Source of the DNA: Planctomycetota bacterium
Lineage (GTDB): Bacteria > Planctomycetota > Planctomycetia > Planctomycetales > Planctomycetaceae
Length of the DNA stretch: 36,420 nucleotides
Direction: 5' to 3'
Assembly (NCBI GenBank): GCA_003669125.1
Contig: QWQF01000292.1
Location: 1-36,420 of the forward strand
Part shown: positions 1 to 9,100 of the stretch, in pieces
Position numbering within the stretch: position 1 is the first letter of the stretch
How the letters are laid out: every line of letters begins with the position of its first letter
Made by a program: the position numbers and the translations under genes
Notes under the pieces: generated by a model
What the model was told of the DNA's origin: nothing
Seen by the model: only the letters and a program-made list of their open reading frames with translations
The model's database searches: none

Positions 1-989
1 AGTCGGCCACGGCGCGAGTCACCGGATCGCCAAATCCAGAACGGAGATTCCAGCCAGTTGCCTTCCGCGTCGCCCGCACGAGAGCCGAGATCCGGAACCG
101 GGTGTTGCCGATTGTGGACTCGATTGACTCGGCGGTACTCGGCGACGACCTCGTTGTAGATCGCGTGCGTCCGTTGGGGATCGTTCAGCAGACTGCACAC
201 GAACCACGCGAAGGATTCCGTCTCACAAAGCTGACTGATTGGAAGTTCGAGATTATTGAGTCCCAAGCGACGTTCGGCCTCGCGGCGGACGATTGTCAGC
301 AGGTCGGACAGGCGAGGCAGAGGCACGCTGGCAGCGGGCTCCATGGGGGACAGACGCTCAATCGCGGCCGGCCAGATTTCGGAGAGCATCGGCTCAATCG
401 GCCAACACGCCAGCGCGGCGGAGACTCGATCGGTGAAGGTGCGAAAGAGCGTCTCGTCGAGGAGAGTTGCCTCTTCCCACGGCACCGCGCCGGCGTCGGC
501 ATCGAACGGGATGGACTCGATGCGAGATGCTTCGCGCGAACCGACGGGCACCGCGATGCGCGTCGATGAGACGGCGTCGTTGTCCACGATCAGGTGCAAG
601 CCGATGCCGCCGGTTGCCTTCGCCAGCCGATCAATCACGAAGTTCTTGGCCCAGACACCCGAATGAAATAACTCCGGCTGATGGCCGCTGACGATCAGCG
701 GGACGTTCTCACCAGCCCGACGCGCAAGCGAGGGGTCGTCATTGCCCCTCGCTTGCGCGTCGAGCTGGTGTGTGAAACGCTCGGCCGCCGCCAACACTTC
801 TTCGCGGGCCAAGCGGCGCAGGTCGGCCAGCGACCTGCCGAGGACTTGCACATCCCACGTCGCGATCTGTTCGCGGTTCTTCGCGATGGCGGCGGGCATA
901 TCGGCCAAGGACGGGATGGCCAAAACTGCGCCGTCTTCGTGGGGAGCACGCAGGGGACGCCGTTCCCAATTCGGTTCCAGCGGCGACAC
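1..989 (-). CDS. Conserved protein of unknown function, 3' end beyond window (possibly BshC-like)
   Basis: An open frame starts at a GTG (989) and runs to the left edge without a stop, giving at least 329 residues. The start is chosen because an AGGAG box (998-1002 on the plus strand) lies 8 nt upstream and an in-frame TGA stands shortly before it. The protein reads as a soluble, acidic globular enzyme. Its most striking segment is SGHQPELFHSGVWAKNF, followed by GGIGLHLIVDND. This loosely recalls the TGQQ..L.TGP motif of bacillithiol synthase BshC, but the match is weak and only an inference. The first third carries an in-frame hairpin repeat (718-762) encoding about 15 residues. It lies 45 bp downstream of the glycosyltransferase on the same strand, so the two are probably cotranscribed. 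I do not know its function. Confidence 0.75.
   Translation of the reverse strand, partial: MSPLEPNWERRPLRAPHEDGAVLAIPSLADMPAAIAKNREQIATWDVQVLGRSLADLRRLAREEVLAAAERFTHQLDAQARGNDDPSLARRAGENVPLIVSGHQPELFHSGVWAKNFVIDRLAKATGGIGLHLIVDNDAVSSTRIAVPVGSREASRIESIPFDADAGAVPWEEATLLDETLFRTFTDRVSAALACWPIEPMLSEIWPAAIERLSPMEPAASVPLPRLSDLLTIVRREAERRLGLNNLELPISQLCETESFAWFVCSLLNDPQRTHAIYNEVVAEYRRVNRVHNRQHPVPDLGSRAGDAEGNWLESPFWIWRSGDSRRGR
718..762. repeat. Hairpin repeat (TRKRG family) inside a reading frame
   Basis: Two perfect 18-bp arms, CGACGCGCAAGCGAGGGG (718-735) and its reverse complement (745-762), surround a 9-nt loop; pairing extends outward with one mismatch. The same core occurs at 31835-31891. Here it lies inside the minus-strand gene, is read through without a stop, and adds a charged segment (DAQARGNDDPSLARRAG). 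Confidence 0.85.
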
Positions 990-1005
990 GGCGAAGACTC
1001 CTCGG

Positions 1006-1037
1006 ATCTGAAATCTCAGATTTCAAATCTCAAATCA
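1006..1037. repeat. AT-rich AAATCTCAGATTTC-type repeat between genes
   Basis: This short AT-rich stretch contains AAATCT/AGATTT inverted arms and repeated CAAATC units, unlike the GC-rich surroundings. It fills the gap between the glycosyltransferase stop and the ribosome-binding site of the downstream gene, and the TGA that ends the glycosyltransferase (1035-1037) lies at its edge. It resembles dispersed repeats seen in planctomycetes (from memory). Confidence 0.5.
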
Positions 1038-1787
1038 ATTCGACGCAGCAGGGCACAGCGCCGGTGACGCACATTCGCGACCGGCGGTCAGCTCGCGGTC
1101 GAGCACCTCGCGGTAGTACGCCAAGCGACGGTTCGCATCGTCCAGCAAACCACCGAACGAACGGGACTCATCGAGGTAAATCAGCGGGACTGGATGTTCG
1201 ATGATTCGAAAACCGGCCTGCACTGCCTGCACCCAGAGTTGCAGCGGCATTGCGTAGCCAAACTCGGTGACGTTCAGCCGCAGCAGCGCATCGACTCGAT
1301 ACGCCTTGAACCCGCAGAAGGTGTCACTCAGGTGCAGGTGCAAGCGCTCGTTGACGAGCTCCGTGATCGACTGATTGATGCGACGGCGTTCCTCTGGCGG
1401 ACGACTGTCTCCCTCAAAGATTTGCAGGTAGCGACTGCCGGAGACGATGTCCGCCGGACGCGCGGCATCCTCGAACACGCGAGCGACCAGTTCCGGGATC
1501 AATCGCGGCTCGTGCTGACCATCGCAGTCGATTGTCACCAGCACGTCGTAGTTGTGCTTCACGGAGAAATCGAACGCGGACTTCAAGGCCGCTCCGTAAC
1601 CCCGATTCGGCGAGTGCGTGACGATGTGGATGTCGGGCTCGCGTCGCAACAATTCGGGAGTCGCATCGGTGCTGCCGTCGTCTACGACCAGAATGTCCTG
1701 AGCGAACTGCCGCACGGTCGCGAGCACTTCAGCCAGATGCGACTGCTCGTTGTAGACCGGCAGAGCGGTGAGGAATCGCGGAGTCAT
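1035..1787 (-). CDS. Glycosyltransferase family 2 (dolichyl-phosphate mannose synthase-like)
   Basis: This 250-residue enzyme should transfer a sugar from a nucleotide donor to a lipid or glycan acceptor at the cytoplasmic membrane face. The GT-A signatures are all present: LPVYNE (residues 9-14), the nucleotide-binding VVDDGSTD (Asp36/Asp37), NRGYGAALKSAF, the metal-binding DCDGQHE (Asp87, Asp89), then SGSRY and CGFKAYR. No membrane helix is visible, so it is the soluble catalytic-domain type. The start at 1787 was preferred over an upstream in-frame codon (1853) because family homology begins there; GGTG lies just upstream but the ribosome site is weak. It is the first gene of a probable two-gene minus-strand unit, divergent from htpG. 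The acceptor cannot be deduced from sequence. Confidence 0.9.
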   Translation of the reverse strand: MTPRFLTALPVYNEQSHLAEVLATVRQFAQDILVVDDGSTDATPELLRREPDIHIVTHSPNRGYGAALKSAFDFSVKHNYDVLVTIDCDGQHEPRLIPELVARVFEDAARPADIVSGSRYLQIFEGDSRPPEERRRINQSITELVNERLHLHLSDTFCGFKAYRVDALLRLNVTEFGYAMPLQLWVQAVQAGFRIIEHPVPLIYLDESRSFGGLLDDANRRLAYYREVLDRELTAGRECASPALCPAASN

Positions 1788-2056
1788 TGAACACCCAATT
1801 TTGGTAGGCGAATCACGGCCCAGCCGTCGGCGGCCGGACGCGAGGAATCTCAAGGGCCGCCATTGTTCAAGCGATAATTCTCGAAGTCAACGAGAGACAA
1901 TCCGCTCTCGCGACTCGACCACTTGCCGGTGATGCCGAATCGGCAAGCTCCGTGTGATCGGCAAAGTCTCCGACGGATTCGCGACTCTGCGGTGCCCTCT
2001 TGAAAATTGGCCGGTGACTTTGCAACTTGTCCGCCCCTCGCGCAAATCGCGAGACG

Positions 2057-2124
2057 TAGGATGGGCACTCTTGCCCGTCCGCTTGTCAAAACAACCGCAG
2101 GACGGGCAAGAGTGCCCATCCTCC
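2057..2124. repeat. Long perfect hairpin repeat upstream of htpG
   Basis: The 350-bp stretch between the divergent glycosyltransferase and htpG (1788-2137) holds no gene. It contains a perfect 22-bp inverted repeat (arms 2059-2080 and 2100-2121) with a 19-nt loop, beginning GGATGGGCACTCTTGCC. One arm recurs at 30446-30467. The hairpin ends 3 nt before the purine-rich ribosome-binding region of htpG and would be transcribed in its leader if the promoter lies upstream. I see no confident promoter in the rest. Confidence 0.85.
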
Positions 2125-2137
2125 GAGAAAGGTGCCC

Positions 2138-4051
2138 ATGACCGCTCCCCAGGAATTCACGTTTCAGGCTGAGATCAAACAACTGCTGCACTTGCTGTCG
2201 CACTCGCTGTATCAGAATCGCGAGATCGCGATTCGCGAGCTGATCTCCAACGCCTCGGACGCGCTCGACAAGTTCCGGCATCTCACGCTGTTGAACAGCG
2301 AGATTCCAAATGACGCTCCGTTGGAAATCACGCTGGAGCCGATCGAGGCCGAGTCGCTGCTGGTCATTCGGGACAACGGCATCGGCATGACTCACGACGA
2401 GTTGGTCAAGAACTTGGGCACGATCGCGCACAGCGGCTCGCTGGAGTTTCTGCGGAACGCGGCTCAACAGGAAAAGGATGCCGCAAACAACTTGTCGCTG
2501 ATCGGCCAGTTCGGCGTCGGGTTCTATTCGGCGTTCATGCTGGCGGACAAAGTCGAGGTACTCAGCCGGTCGTATCAATCCGACGAAGGCTGGAAGTGGG
2601 AATCGGACGGCAGCGGGCGGTTCACCGTCGAACCGCACAAGGGGCTGACTCGCGGCACGCAGATTCGCCTGCATCTCAAAGCGGACCTGAAGGAGTTCAC
2701 CCAGTCGTGGCGGTTGAAGTCGGTGCTAAAGCAGTATTCGACGTTCGTGCCGCATCCGATCAAGCTGGGCGAAGAAGTGGTCAACGACCAGAAGCCAATT
2801 TGGGTCGAGCCGAAAAACAACGTCACCGATGAGCAGTACCAGAAGTTCTTCGAGCATCTCACGCACGGCATGGGCGATGCGCCGCTGTGGCATTTGCATC
2901 TGACGGCCGACTCGCCGTTTCAGTTTCACTCGATCCTGTACTGCCCGGAGACGAACGTCGAACGCTTGGGCTTCGGCCGCGCCGAGCATGGCGTGCAACT
3001 CTGCGCGAAGCGGATTCTGGTGCAGCACAACTGCCGCGAGCTGCTGCCGGACTACCTGCGATTCCTGCACGGCCTCGTCGATTCGGCGGACTTGCCGTTG
3101 AACGTGTCACGCGAGGCTCTGCAAGACAACACGGTCTTTCGCAAAATCAAGAAGGTGCTCACGAAAAAAGTTCTGTCGCATCTGGAGTCGGTCGCGACGG
3201 AAAATCCGGACGAGTATCTGACGTTCTATCGCCAGTTCGGAGTCACGCTGCGCGAAGGCCTGCACTCAGACTTCGAGTATCGCGAGGAAATCGCCGGACT
3301 GCTGCGATTCGCGTCATCGGCTTTGCCGTCCGAAGGGGACAAGCCGGAACCGCTGACCAGCTTCGCGGACTATGTGACGCGTGCTCCCGAAGGCCAGAAC
3401 CAAATTTACTTCGTCGGCGGACCGGATCGAAAGTCGCTGGAGAAGAATCCGAATCTCGAAATCTTCCGCCGCAAAAAACTGGAAGTGCTGTTCGTCACCG
3501 ACCCGGTCGACGAGTTCGTGCTGTCGAATTTGCGAAACTTCCAGGGCAAAGATTTGGTCGCGATCGATTCGTCGCAGATTGAATTTCCGCCGGCGAGCGA
3601 CTTCGAGAAAGCCGAAGAGGCGAAGACGGAAGAGCTGCAAACAGCCGCCGCCGAGGCGTCCGGTTTCCAGCGAGTGCTCGAACTGTTCCGCGAGGAACTC
3701 GGCGATGCCGTGCAAGAGGTGCGAGCCTCAAAGCGTCTGGCCGACAGTGTCTGCTGCCTCGTCAATCCGGAAGGCTCGATGAGTGCTCAGCTTCAAAAAG
3801 TGCTGTCGATGGGAGACCGCGAATTGCCCGCCTCGAAGAAGATTCTGGAGCTGAACCCCTCGGCTCCGCTGATCACACGATTGTGCGGGATCGCGGATCG
3901 CGCCGATCAAACGGGGTTCGTCCGGCAATGCGGCCGGCAGTTGCTCGCGAACGCCCTGCTGCTGGAAGGCGTACCGCTCGATCCAGCCGAACTGGTTTCG
4001 CGCGTGCAGGACTTCATGCTGGACGCTGCCGCCGCGAAGGCCAGTTCGTAG
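2138..4051 (+). CDS. htpG: Chaperone HtpG (Hsp90 family)
   Basis: This is a full-length 637-residue bacterial Hsp90, a cytoplasmic ATP-dependent chaperone acting as a homodimer. The N-terminal GHKL ATPase domain shows RELISNASDALDK (catalytic Glu34, Mg-binding Asn38), DNGIGM (Asp79), GTIAHSG and IGQFGVGFYSAFM. The middle domain has the conserved NVSREALQDN stretch, and a normal C-terminal dimerisation region follows, ending in alanine-rich sequence. The ATG at 2138 is preferred to the GTG two codons earlier because GAGAAAGG lies 5 nt upstream of it. A hairpin repeat sits directly before the ribosome site. Nothing like a CIRCE operator is positioned upstream, so heat-shock control is not evident. 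It appears monocistronic. Confidence 0.97.
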   Translation: MTAPQEFTFQAEIKQLLHLLSHSLYQNREIAIRELISNASDALDKFRHLTLLNSEIPNDAPLEITLEPIEAESLLVIRDNGIGMTHDELVKNLGTIAHSGSLEFLRNAAQQEKDAANNLSLIGQFGVGFYSAFMLADKVEVLSRSYQSDEGWKWESDGSGRFTVEPHKGLTRGTQIRLHLKADLKEFTQSWRLKSVLKQYSTFVPHPIKLGEEVVNDQKPIWVEPKNNVTDEQYQKFFEHLTHGMGDAPLWHLHLTADSPFQFHSILYCPETNVERLGFGRAEHGVQLCAKRILVQHNCRELLPDYLRFLHGLVDSADLPLNVSREALQDNTVFRKIKKVLTKKVLSHLESVATENPDEYLTFYRQFGVTLREGLHSDFEYREEIAGLLRFASSALPSEGDKPEPLTSFADYVTRAPEGQNQIYFVGGPDRKSLEKNPNLEIFRRKKLEVLFVTDPVDEFVLSNLRNFQGKDLVAIDSSQIEFPPASDFEKAEEAKTEELQTAAAEASGFQRVLELFREELGDAVQEVRASKRLADSVCCLVNPEGSMSAQLQKVLSMGDRELPASKKILELNPSAPLITRLCGIADRADQTGFVRQCGRQLLANALLLEGVPLDPAELVSRVQDFMLDAAAAKASS

Positions 4052-4080
4052 CCGCTTTCCCTCAGTTGTGAGTGAGCGGC
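4051..4080 (+). terminator. Weak hairpin after htpG
   Basis: GCCGCT (4051-4056) pairs with AGCGGC (4075-4080), with an internal CTCA/TGAG pair. It begins at the last base of the htpG stop codon. No T-run follows, so it is at best a processing or weak termination hairpin. Confidence 0.3.
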
Positions 4081-4104
4081 CAATGCCTACAATGTCACCT
4101 CTTT

Positions 4105-4127
4105 GGCGAGAACACAGTGCTCTCGCC
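4105..4127. repeat. 23-nt near-perfect palindrome upstream of sodA
   Basis: GGCGAGAACAC and GTGCTCTCGCC form 11-nt arms around a single central base with one mismatch. The palindrome lies 95 bp upstream of the superoxide dismutase start, in the 170-bp gap after htpG. It could be an operator, a leader hairpin or another dispersed repeat; nothing distinguishes these here. Confidence 0.5.
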
Positions 4128-4221
4128 GGTCAACGTCGAGCGTGATCGCTCGGCGCACAAAACAATCGTCGTGCGGAGCAGGTCGCTCGGCTGCGCGAAT
4201 CAAACCTGGGAGAGTTTCGTC

Positions 4222-4836
4222 ATGGCTTACACCTTGCCCGATCTGCCGTACGCTGAGAACGCACTGGAACCACACATCGACGCGAAGACGATGAACATCC
4301 ATCGGACCAAGCACCATCAGGCTTACATCAACAACGTCAACGCCGCTCTCGAAAAGCATCCCACTCTCGCGGCCAAGTCGGTCGAGGATTTGGTGCGCGG
4401 TCTCGCGACCGTGCCGGAGGACGTCCGCACGGTCGTCCGCAACAACGGCGGCGGACACGCCAATCACTCGCTGTTCTGGACCGTCATGAAGCCGAACGGC
4501 GGCGGCGAACCGACCGGCGCTGTGGCCGACGCGATCAACAAGGCGTTCGGAAGTTTTGCCGCGTTCAAGGAACAGTTCAGCAAGGCCGCAACGACTCGCT
4601 TCGGCAGCGGCTGGGCGTGGTTGTCGGTCGATGCCAGCGGCGGATTGCTCGTCGAAAGCACCGGCAATCAGGACTCTCCGCTGACCGACGGGCACACGCC
4701 GATCCTGGGCCTCGACGTCTGGGAGCATGCCTACTATCTGAACTACCAGAATCGCCGACCGGATTACATCGGTGCGTTCTTCAGCGTCATCAATTGGGAC
4801 GAGGTCACTCGCCGATACACCGCCGCCAAGAAGTAA
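4222..4836 (+). CDS. sodA: Superoxide dismutase, Mn/Fe family (Mn-type residues)
   Basis: This 204-residue enzyme converts superoxide to oxygen and hydrogen peroxide. All four metal ligands are visible: His27 ([12 protein letters not shown]), His82 ([10 protein letters not shown]), Asp165 and His169 ([18 protein letters not shown]). Tyr35 gates the active site. GGGHANH and Gln150 (in STGNQDSPL) are features usually seen in the manganese-preferring branch, although metal choice cannot be settled from sequence. No export signal is present when the ATG at 4222 is used; that start has GGGAGAG 7 nt upstream and matches the family N terminus, so the longer in-frame extension was rejected. A strong terminator follows, so it is probably transcribed alone. 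Confidence 0.96.
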   Translation: MAYTLPDLPYAENALEPHIDAKTMNIHRTKHHQAYINNVNAALEKHPTLAAKSVEDLVRGLATVPEDVRTVVRNNGGGHANHSLFWTVMKPNGGGEPTGAVADAINKAFGSFAAFKEQFSKAATTRFGSGWAWLSVDASGGLLVESTGNQDSPLTDGHTPILGLDVWEHAYYLNYQNRRPDYIGAFFSVINWDEVTRRYTAAKK

Positions 4837-4863
4837 CTTCGATTGACTCCACCGAAAAACTCA

Positions 4864-4901
4864 AAGCCGGGACTCCAGAGTGGAGTCCCGGCTTTTGTTT
4901 T
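4864..4901 (+). terminator. Rho-independent terminator after sodA
   Basis: A perfect 14-bp stem (AAGCCGGGACTCCA at 4864-4877, complement at 4881-4894) with the loop GAG is followed by TTTTGTTTT. It starts 27 bp after the sodA stop. Because the arms begin with AA it could also act on the other strand. This is the clearest intrinsic terminator in the window. Confidence 0.9.
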
Positions 4902-5203
4902 GACGGTTCGTCGTGCGACGACGGGCGGACAAACTGAGAATCCTGGCCTGCGGTTGTCCAGCGCCAGTGTTGCCTGCGGCACGGCTTGCTGACTGTTGCG
5001 GTTTTTGCAGGTTGAGAATTTTCCTCAACCCGATTCGTTGGTCTGGTCGGATTTTCGTACTCGACTGCTTCGCATCGAGGGGACGGCGACGATCGTTAGA
5101 TCCCGCACAACCAGTGTGACCGGTCCGCCGGATTGCGTTGCCGAGACTCGCCCACCAAGATTCGAGTCCTCGACGGAGCAGCCAACACTTTCAGGATTCT
5201 GAA
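4902..5203. other. Non-coding gap between sodA terminator and IMPase gene
   Basis: Together with the terminator this forms a 367-bp gap. Minor hairpins are visible (GGTTGAG 5010-5016 with CTCAACC 5024-5030, and a GTCGTGCGACGAC palindrome near 4911). The open frames through it have no family features. A promoter for the next gene is expected here but none can be assigned confidently. Confidence 0.5.
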
Positions 5204-6001
5204 ATGACCCAACCGTGGCCCGATTCGGATGTCTGTGCGGATGACTTGTTGCGTGTCGCGATCGACGCGGCGCGAGAAGGTGGAGCAATCCTGAAGGACT
5301 GGGCCGGACGATTCACGATCACGGAAAAGAGCCAGGCGAATCTCGTGACGGAAGCGGACTTCGCCTCGCAGAAGGCGATCCACGAGCGAATTCACGGCTA
5401 CTTTCGCGACCACAATTTTCTGGGCGAAGAGGGTCTCGCGGAGACGAACAGTGACTCGCCGTGGCGATGGGTCATCGACCCGCTGGACGGGACGTCGAAC
5501 TATGTGCATGGCTTCCCGTACTACGCCGTCAACATCGCTGCCGAGTTCGGCAAGGAGTTGATGATCGCGGTGACCTTCGATCCGAACCGCGACGAGCTAT
5601 TCACGGCCGTGAAAGGTCGCGGTGCGTTCGTCAACGGGCAGCCGATCCGACCGACTCGCGTGACGGCTCTGCGAGATGCAATGGTTGTGGCGAGTTTGCC
5701 GGTTGCATGCCGTCCGGAGCATCACGCCGTCAAGCAATTGCTCAACGTGATGCCGCATGTGCAGACGGTGCAGCGAACCGGATCGGCCGCGCTCAACTTG
5801 GCGTATGTCGCTGCCGGCCGCATGGATGCGTTTTGGTCGGGCAGTCTCAAACCGTGGGACATGGCGGCCGGAATTTTGCTCGTTCAGGAAGCGGGGGGCC
5901 GAGCCACTCGCATGAACGGTGAGCCCATCGACATCGAAATCCCTGACCTGCTGAGTAGCAACGGCTCTGCGATTCACGACGCCCTGCAACAATTGTTGTG
6001 A
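5204..6001 (+). CDS. Inositol-1-monophosphatase family phosphatase
   Basis: This 265-residue cytoplasmic enzyme is a Mg-dependent, Li-sensitive type of sugar or inositol phosphate phosphatase. The metal site is complete: Glu75 (GEEG), Asp92 and Asp95 with Thr97 (WVIDPLDGTSNYVHGFP), and Asp219 in WDMAAGILLVQEAGG. The start at 5204 has AGGA 7 nt upstream; a longer in-frame start was rejected because the extension lacks homology. The family covers inositol monophosphatase, SuhB, histidinol-phosphate phosphatase (HisN) and 3'-phosphoadenosine phosphatase (CysQ). The sequence does not decide among them, although the overall look is nearest to SuhB/IMPase. It stands alone, 123 bp before the giant protein genes. 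Confidence 0.93.
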   Translation: MTQPWPDSDVCADDLLRVAIDAAREGGAILKDWAGRFTITEKSQANLVTEADFASQKAIHERIHGYFRDHNFLGEEGLAETNSDSPWRWVIDPLDGTSNYVHGFPYYAVNIAAEFGKELMIAVTFDPNRDELFTAVKGRGAFVNGQPIRPTRVTALRDAMVVASLPVACRPEHHAVKQLLNVMPHVQTVQRTGSAALNLAYVAAGRMDAFWSGSLKPWDMAAGILLVQEAGGRATRMNGEPIDIEIPDLLSSNGSAIHDALQQLL

Positions 6002-6124
6002 TCGCGCCGACGGCGACACCTGCGAAATCCGCATCAGAGTTGGAACGTCCTGTCGAGTGTTCCGTTTGCGAAGTATATTGCCTGTGAAGTCGTTGCAACG
6101 TCGGATGATTACGTCCGCGTCCTC

Positions 6125-9100
6125 ATGAGTCCGATCATGTTCTGCCGAATCGCACAGCACGTTCGTCGAGGCCTCCGCCCGTGGCTGGCGGTGTGGCTGA
6201 CGGTGTGGCTCTTTTCGGCGTCACCGGGATTCGCTCAACCATCGACCAATCCGCCGGCGAGTGACCAACCGAACGACACACCCGCGCCGAAATCGGCAGC
6301 ACCTTCCTCGCCATCGAGCAGTCCGCCGGCTCGCGGAGTGAATCCCGGAGCCGAAGACGTCGTCCAAGTGATCGGCCCGGACGGAAAGCCGCTCTTCATT
6401 CCGCGCGGGGAGACGTGGGAAGAGTTCCAGAAATTCTTGAAGTCTCGTCGGGCGAACAATGGGCCGATGGCTCCACCGTTCAGCGTCAGCGGTGTTTCGT
6501 TCGAAGGTTCGGCCGAGGCGAATGAAGACACCGTCACGCTCGACGCCACGCTGTCGATCTCCGTGAATCGCGACGGCGAGGATGTGCTCGTGCCGCTGCG
6601 ACTCAACGAAGCCACGTTGCTGAAAAAGCCTGAGCATCTTGGCCCCAACGAAGCCGAGTTCGACGTGTTCGATCGTGAGGAGGGCTATCGTTGCTGGTTG
6701 CGAGGCAAAGGGCAGCACGAACTGAAAATGTCATTGGCAGTCCCGGTTCGCCGACAAGTCGCCGCTCGAAGATTGATGCTGCGATTGCCAGAGACTCCCA
6801 AGAGTGCCATCAAGTTGAACGTGCCACTGCCGAAGGTCTCGGCGAAAGGTTCGGAGCGCGGCTTTGTGCGAATGAAGTCGCTCGACAACGGCCGCACCGA
6901 GATTCAAGCGTTTGGCCCACCGAGCAGCTTGTTGGACCTCAGTTGGCAATCAATGACGGACCTCTCGGAAGCAAAACCGGAACTGCAAGCTCTGACGTTG
7001 ATCGTCGCCGACTTGCGAGCCGAATCACTCGTGCTGGAGGCGACGCAACAAGTCCGCTCGATTCAGGGGACGTTCGACAAGTTGACCGTGCGATTGCCGC
7101 CGGAGTTCGAGCTGCTCGAAGTTTCCGGTCGCGAGGTCAAAGAGTCCTCGAAAGTCTCAGACTCTCCCGCGCGCGTGCTCGTCACGCTGGCCGCACCGAC
7201 CTCTGGTCCCGTCGAATTGAAGTGGATCTTGTCTGCCAAGATCGCCGCCAATGCCGCCCGTTTGCCAACTCTCGAAGGCTTCGAGGTGGACGATGCTCGG
7301 CAGCAGAAGGGACACGTTGTCTTGGTCGCGTGGGAAGGGGTCAATCTTCGCAAGCGCGACGGCGAAGATCGGTTTGTGGACCGCGACACACTGGCCGCGT
7401 TGCGAGACGTCCCGGGATTTCATGCCGCTGCCAACGGCGGCGGAAGCAACACGGTCTATCGCTTCTTGAAGCAACCGTTCCGATTGGTGCTCGACGTGCA
7501 AAAAATCGAGCCGTACTTCACGGCGGAGACATTGCATCTTGTGCGACTGTCGCCAGAACGAGCGGAGTTGGACACCACTCTGACCGTGCGTGTCTTTCGC
7601 GGTTCGCTGGCGGATCTGGTGCTGCCGTGGCCAACGTACAAATCGGAAGGCTGGGAAGCGATCTCGAACGACTCGCCGAAACTGGTCGAGCAAATTCTCG
7701 TCGAAGAGACACCCAACGGTCCGCAATTGCGAGTGAAATTCTTGCAGCCCAAGTCCGCCACCTCGACAGCGGCTTCCGGGGACGTGAAATCACTGATCGA
7801 GAAAGCCACCGCCGCATTTCAGCAGGGTCAAACGGAGCCCGCGCTGCAGATCCTCACCGACGCGATCAAACGTACAGACAACGAATTTGAAATCCGGCTG
7901 AAGACTCGGCGACCAATTTCGGCGGACAGTTCGGCATTTGATTTGTCGTTCCCCTTCGTGGAGGCGAGTGGCCAGCCAGCGTCGCGAGTGATTGTCGCTC
8001 CCCGAAGCAATCTGGAAGTGGAATGGACGCCGAAGAACGAAGCGCTCGCCAGACCGACGACGCCGGACAAAAAGGTGCTCGACCAGTTGGAATCGACACG
8101 CAACGTGGCTGCGTGGCGATGGGAGTCTGGCTCGCCGGCGTTTACCGCCAAAGCGAAAGTGCAGCAACAGTCGATCACGACCGACACTCTGAGTGAATTG
8201 GCCTTCGACACACGCTCTGTGACAGTGACACAGCGGATTGCCTACGACGTTGCCTTCGAGCCGCTCTCGCAAGTGCGGCTGATGGTGCCGCGAGCGATTG
8301 CGGATCGAGTGCGATTCCGCCTGCGCGACTCGACCGGCCAAACCAAACCGCTGCCACCTCCCGTGTTCACCGGTTTGGAGATCGACCAAGCCCGCCAAAT
8401 CCGGCTGTCGCTGGATCCGCCGCAGGTCGGCAAATTTGAAGTGCTCGCGGACTTCGATGTGGAGAGCACCTCGGGCATAACCAGCGATGAGCCATCACCG
8501 GTCATTATTCCCGTCCTGCAGTCGTCGGATGCGGAATTCGACGCGACGCGTGTGAAATGGAACACCGGTGAAATGCTGGTCGCCTCGCTCGCTGACCCCA
8601 TCACCTGGAGTCCGGAACTCGGTGCCGACAAGACTTCGTCCTGGAAAGCCAACGGAGCCAAGACGGCGATCGTCCTGAAGATCGCTGCGGCCGACGACTC
8701 ATCCTTGCAGGACTTCACGGTGCATCGGGCACTCATCCGTACGGTCGTCAGCGAGGGCCGACGGCACTCGCAAGCGTTGTTTGAATTGGACCCTGACGTG
8801 CGCGAAATCACGCTCACCCTGCCCGCTGAAATCTCATCGCAGCATTTTGGTGCTTGGTGGAATCGTGCCGCAGTTTCCGTCGAGCCGATCACTCGCAATC
8901 AGACAGCCGGAGCAGTCGAGGTCCGATTACGCCTGCCTTGGTCCTCGGAGAAGACCACTTCACCATCGGAGACTGTCGGTGGCAGCGACAAGCTCAAGGG
9001 GATGCTGTGGCTGGATTATTATTCCGAGGAACCCACGCACTTTGGTTGGAGCAATCAGCTTCAACTGGTGACTCCACAATTCGCGAGCACGGTGTGGGTG

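Noticed and set aside
102-1067. Several plus-strand open frames at the left end
   Set aside because: They oppose the minus-strand GTG-started gene, which has a ribosome site and a protein-like translation; the plus frames are Arg-rich and lack features.
2061-2120. GCACTC...GAGTGC half-sites upstream of htpG, resembling a CIRCE heat-shock operator
   Set aside because: CIRCE has a 9-bp spacer between TTAGCACTC and GAGTGCTAA. Here the half-sites are far apart, the TTA/TAA ends are missing, and the sequence is part of a repeat that recurs at 30446.
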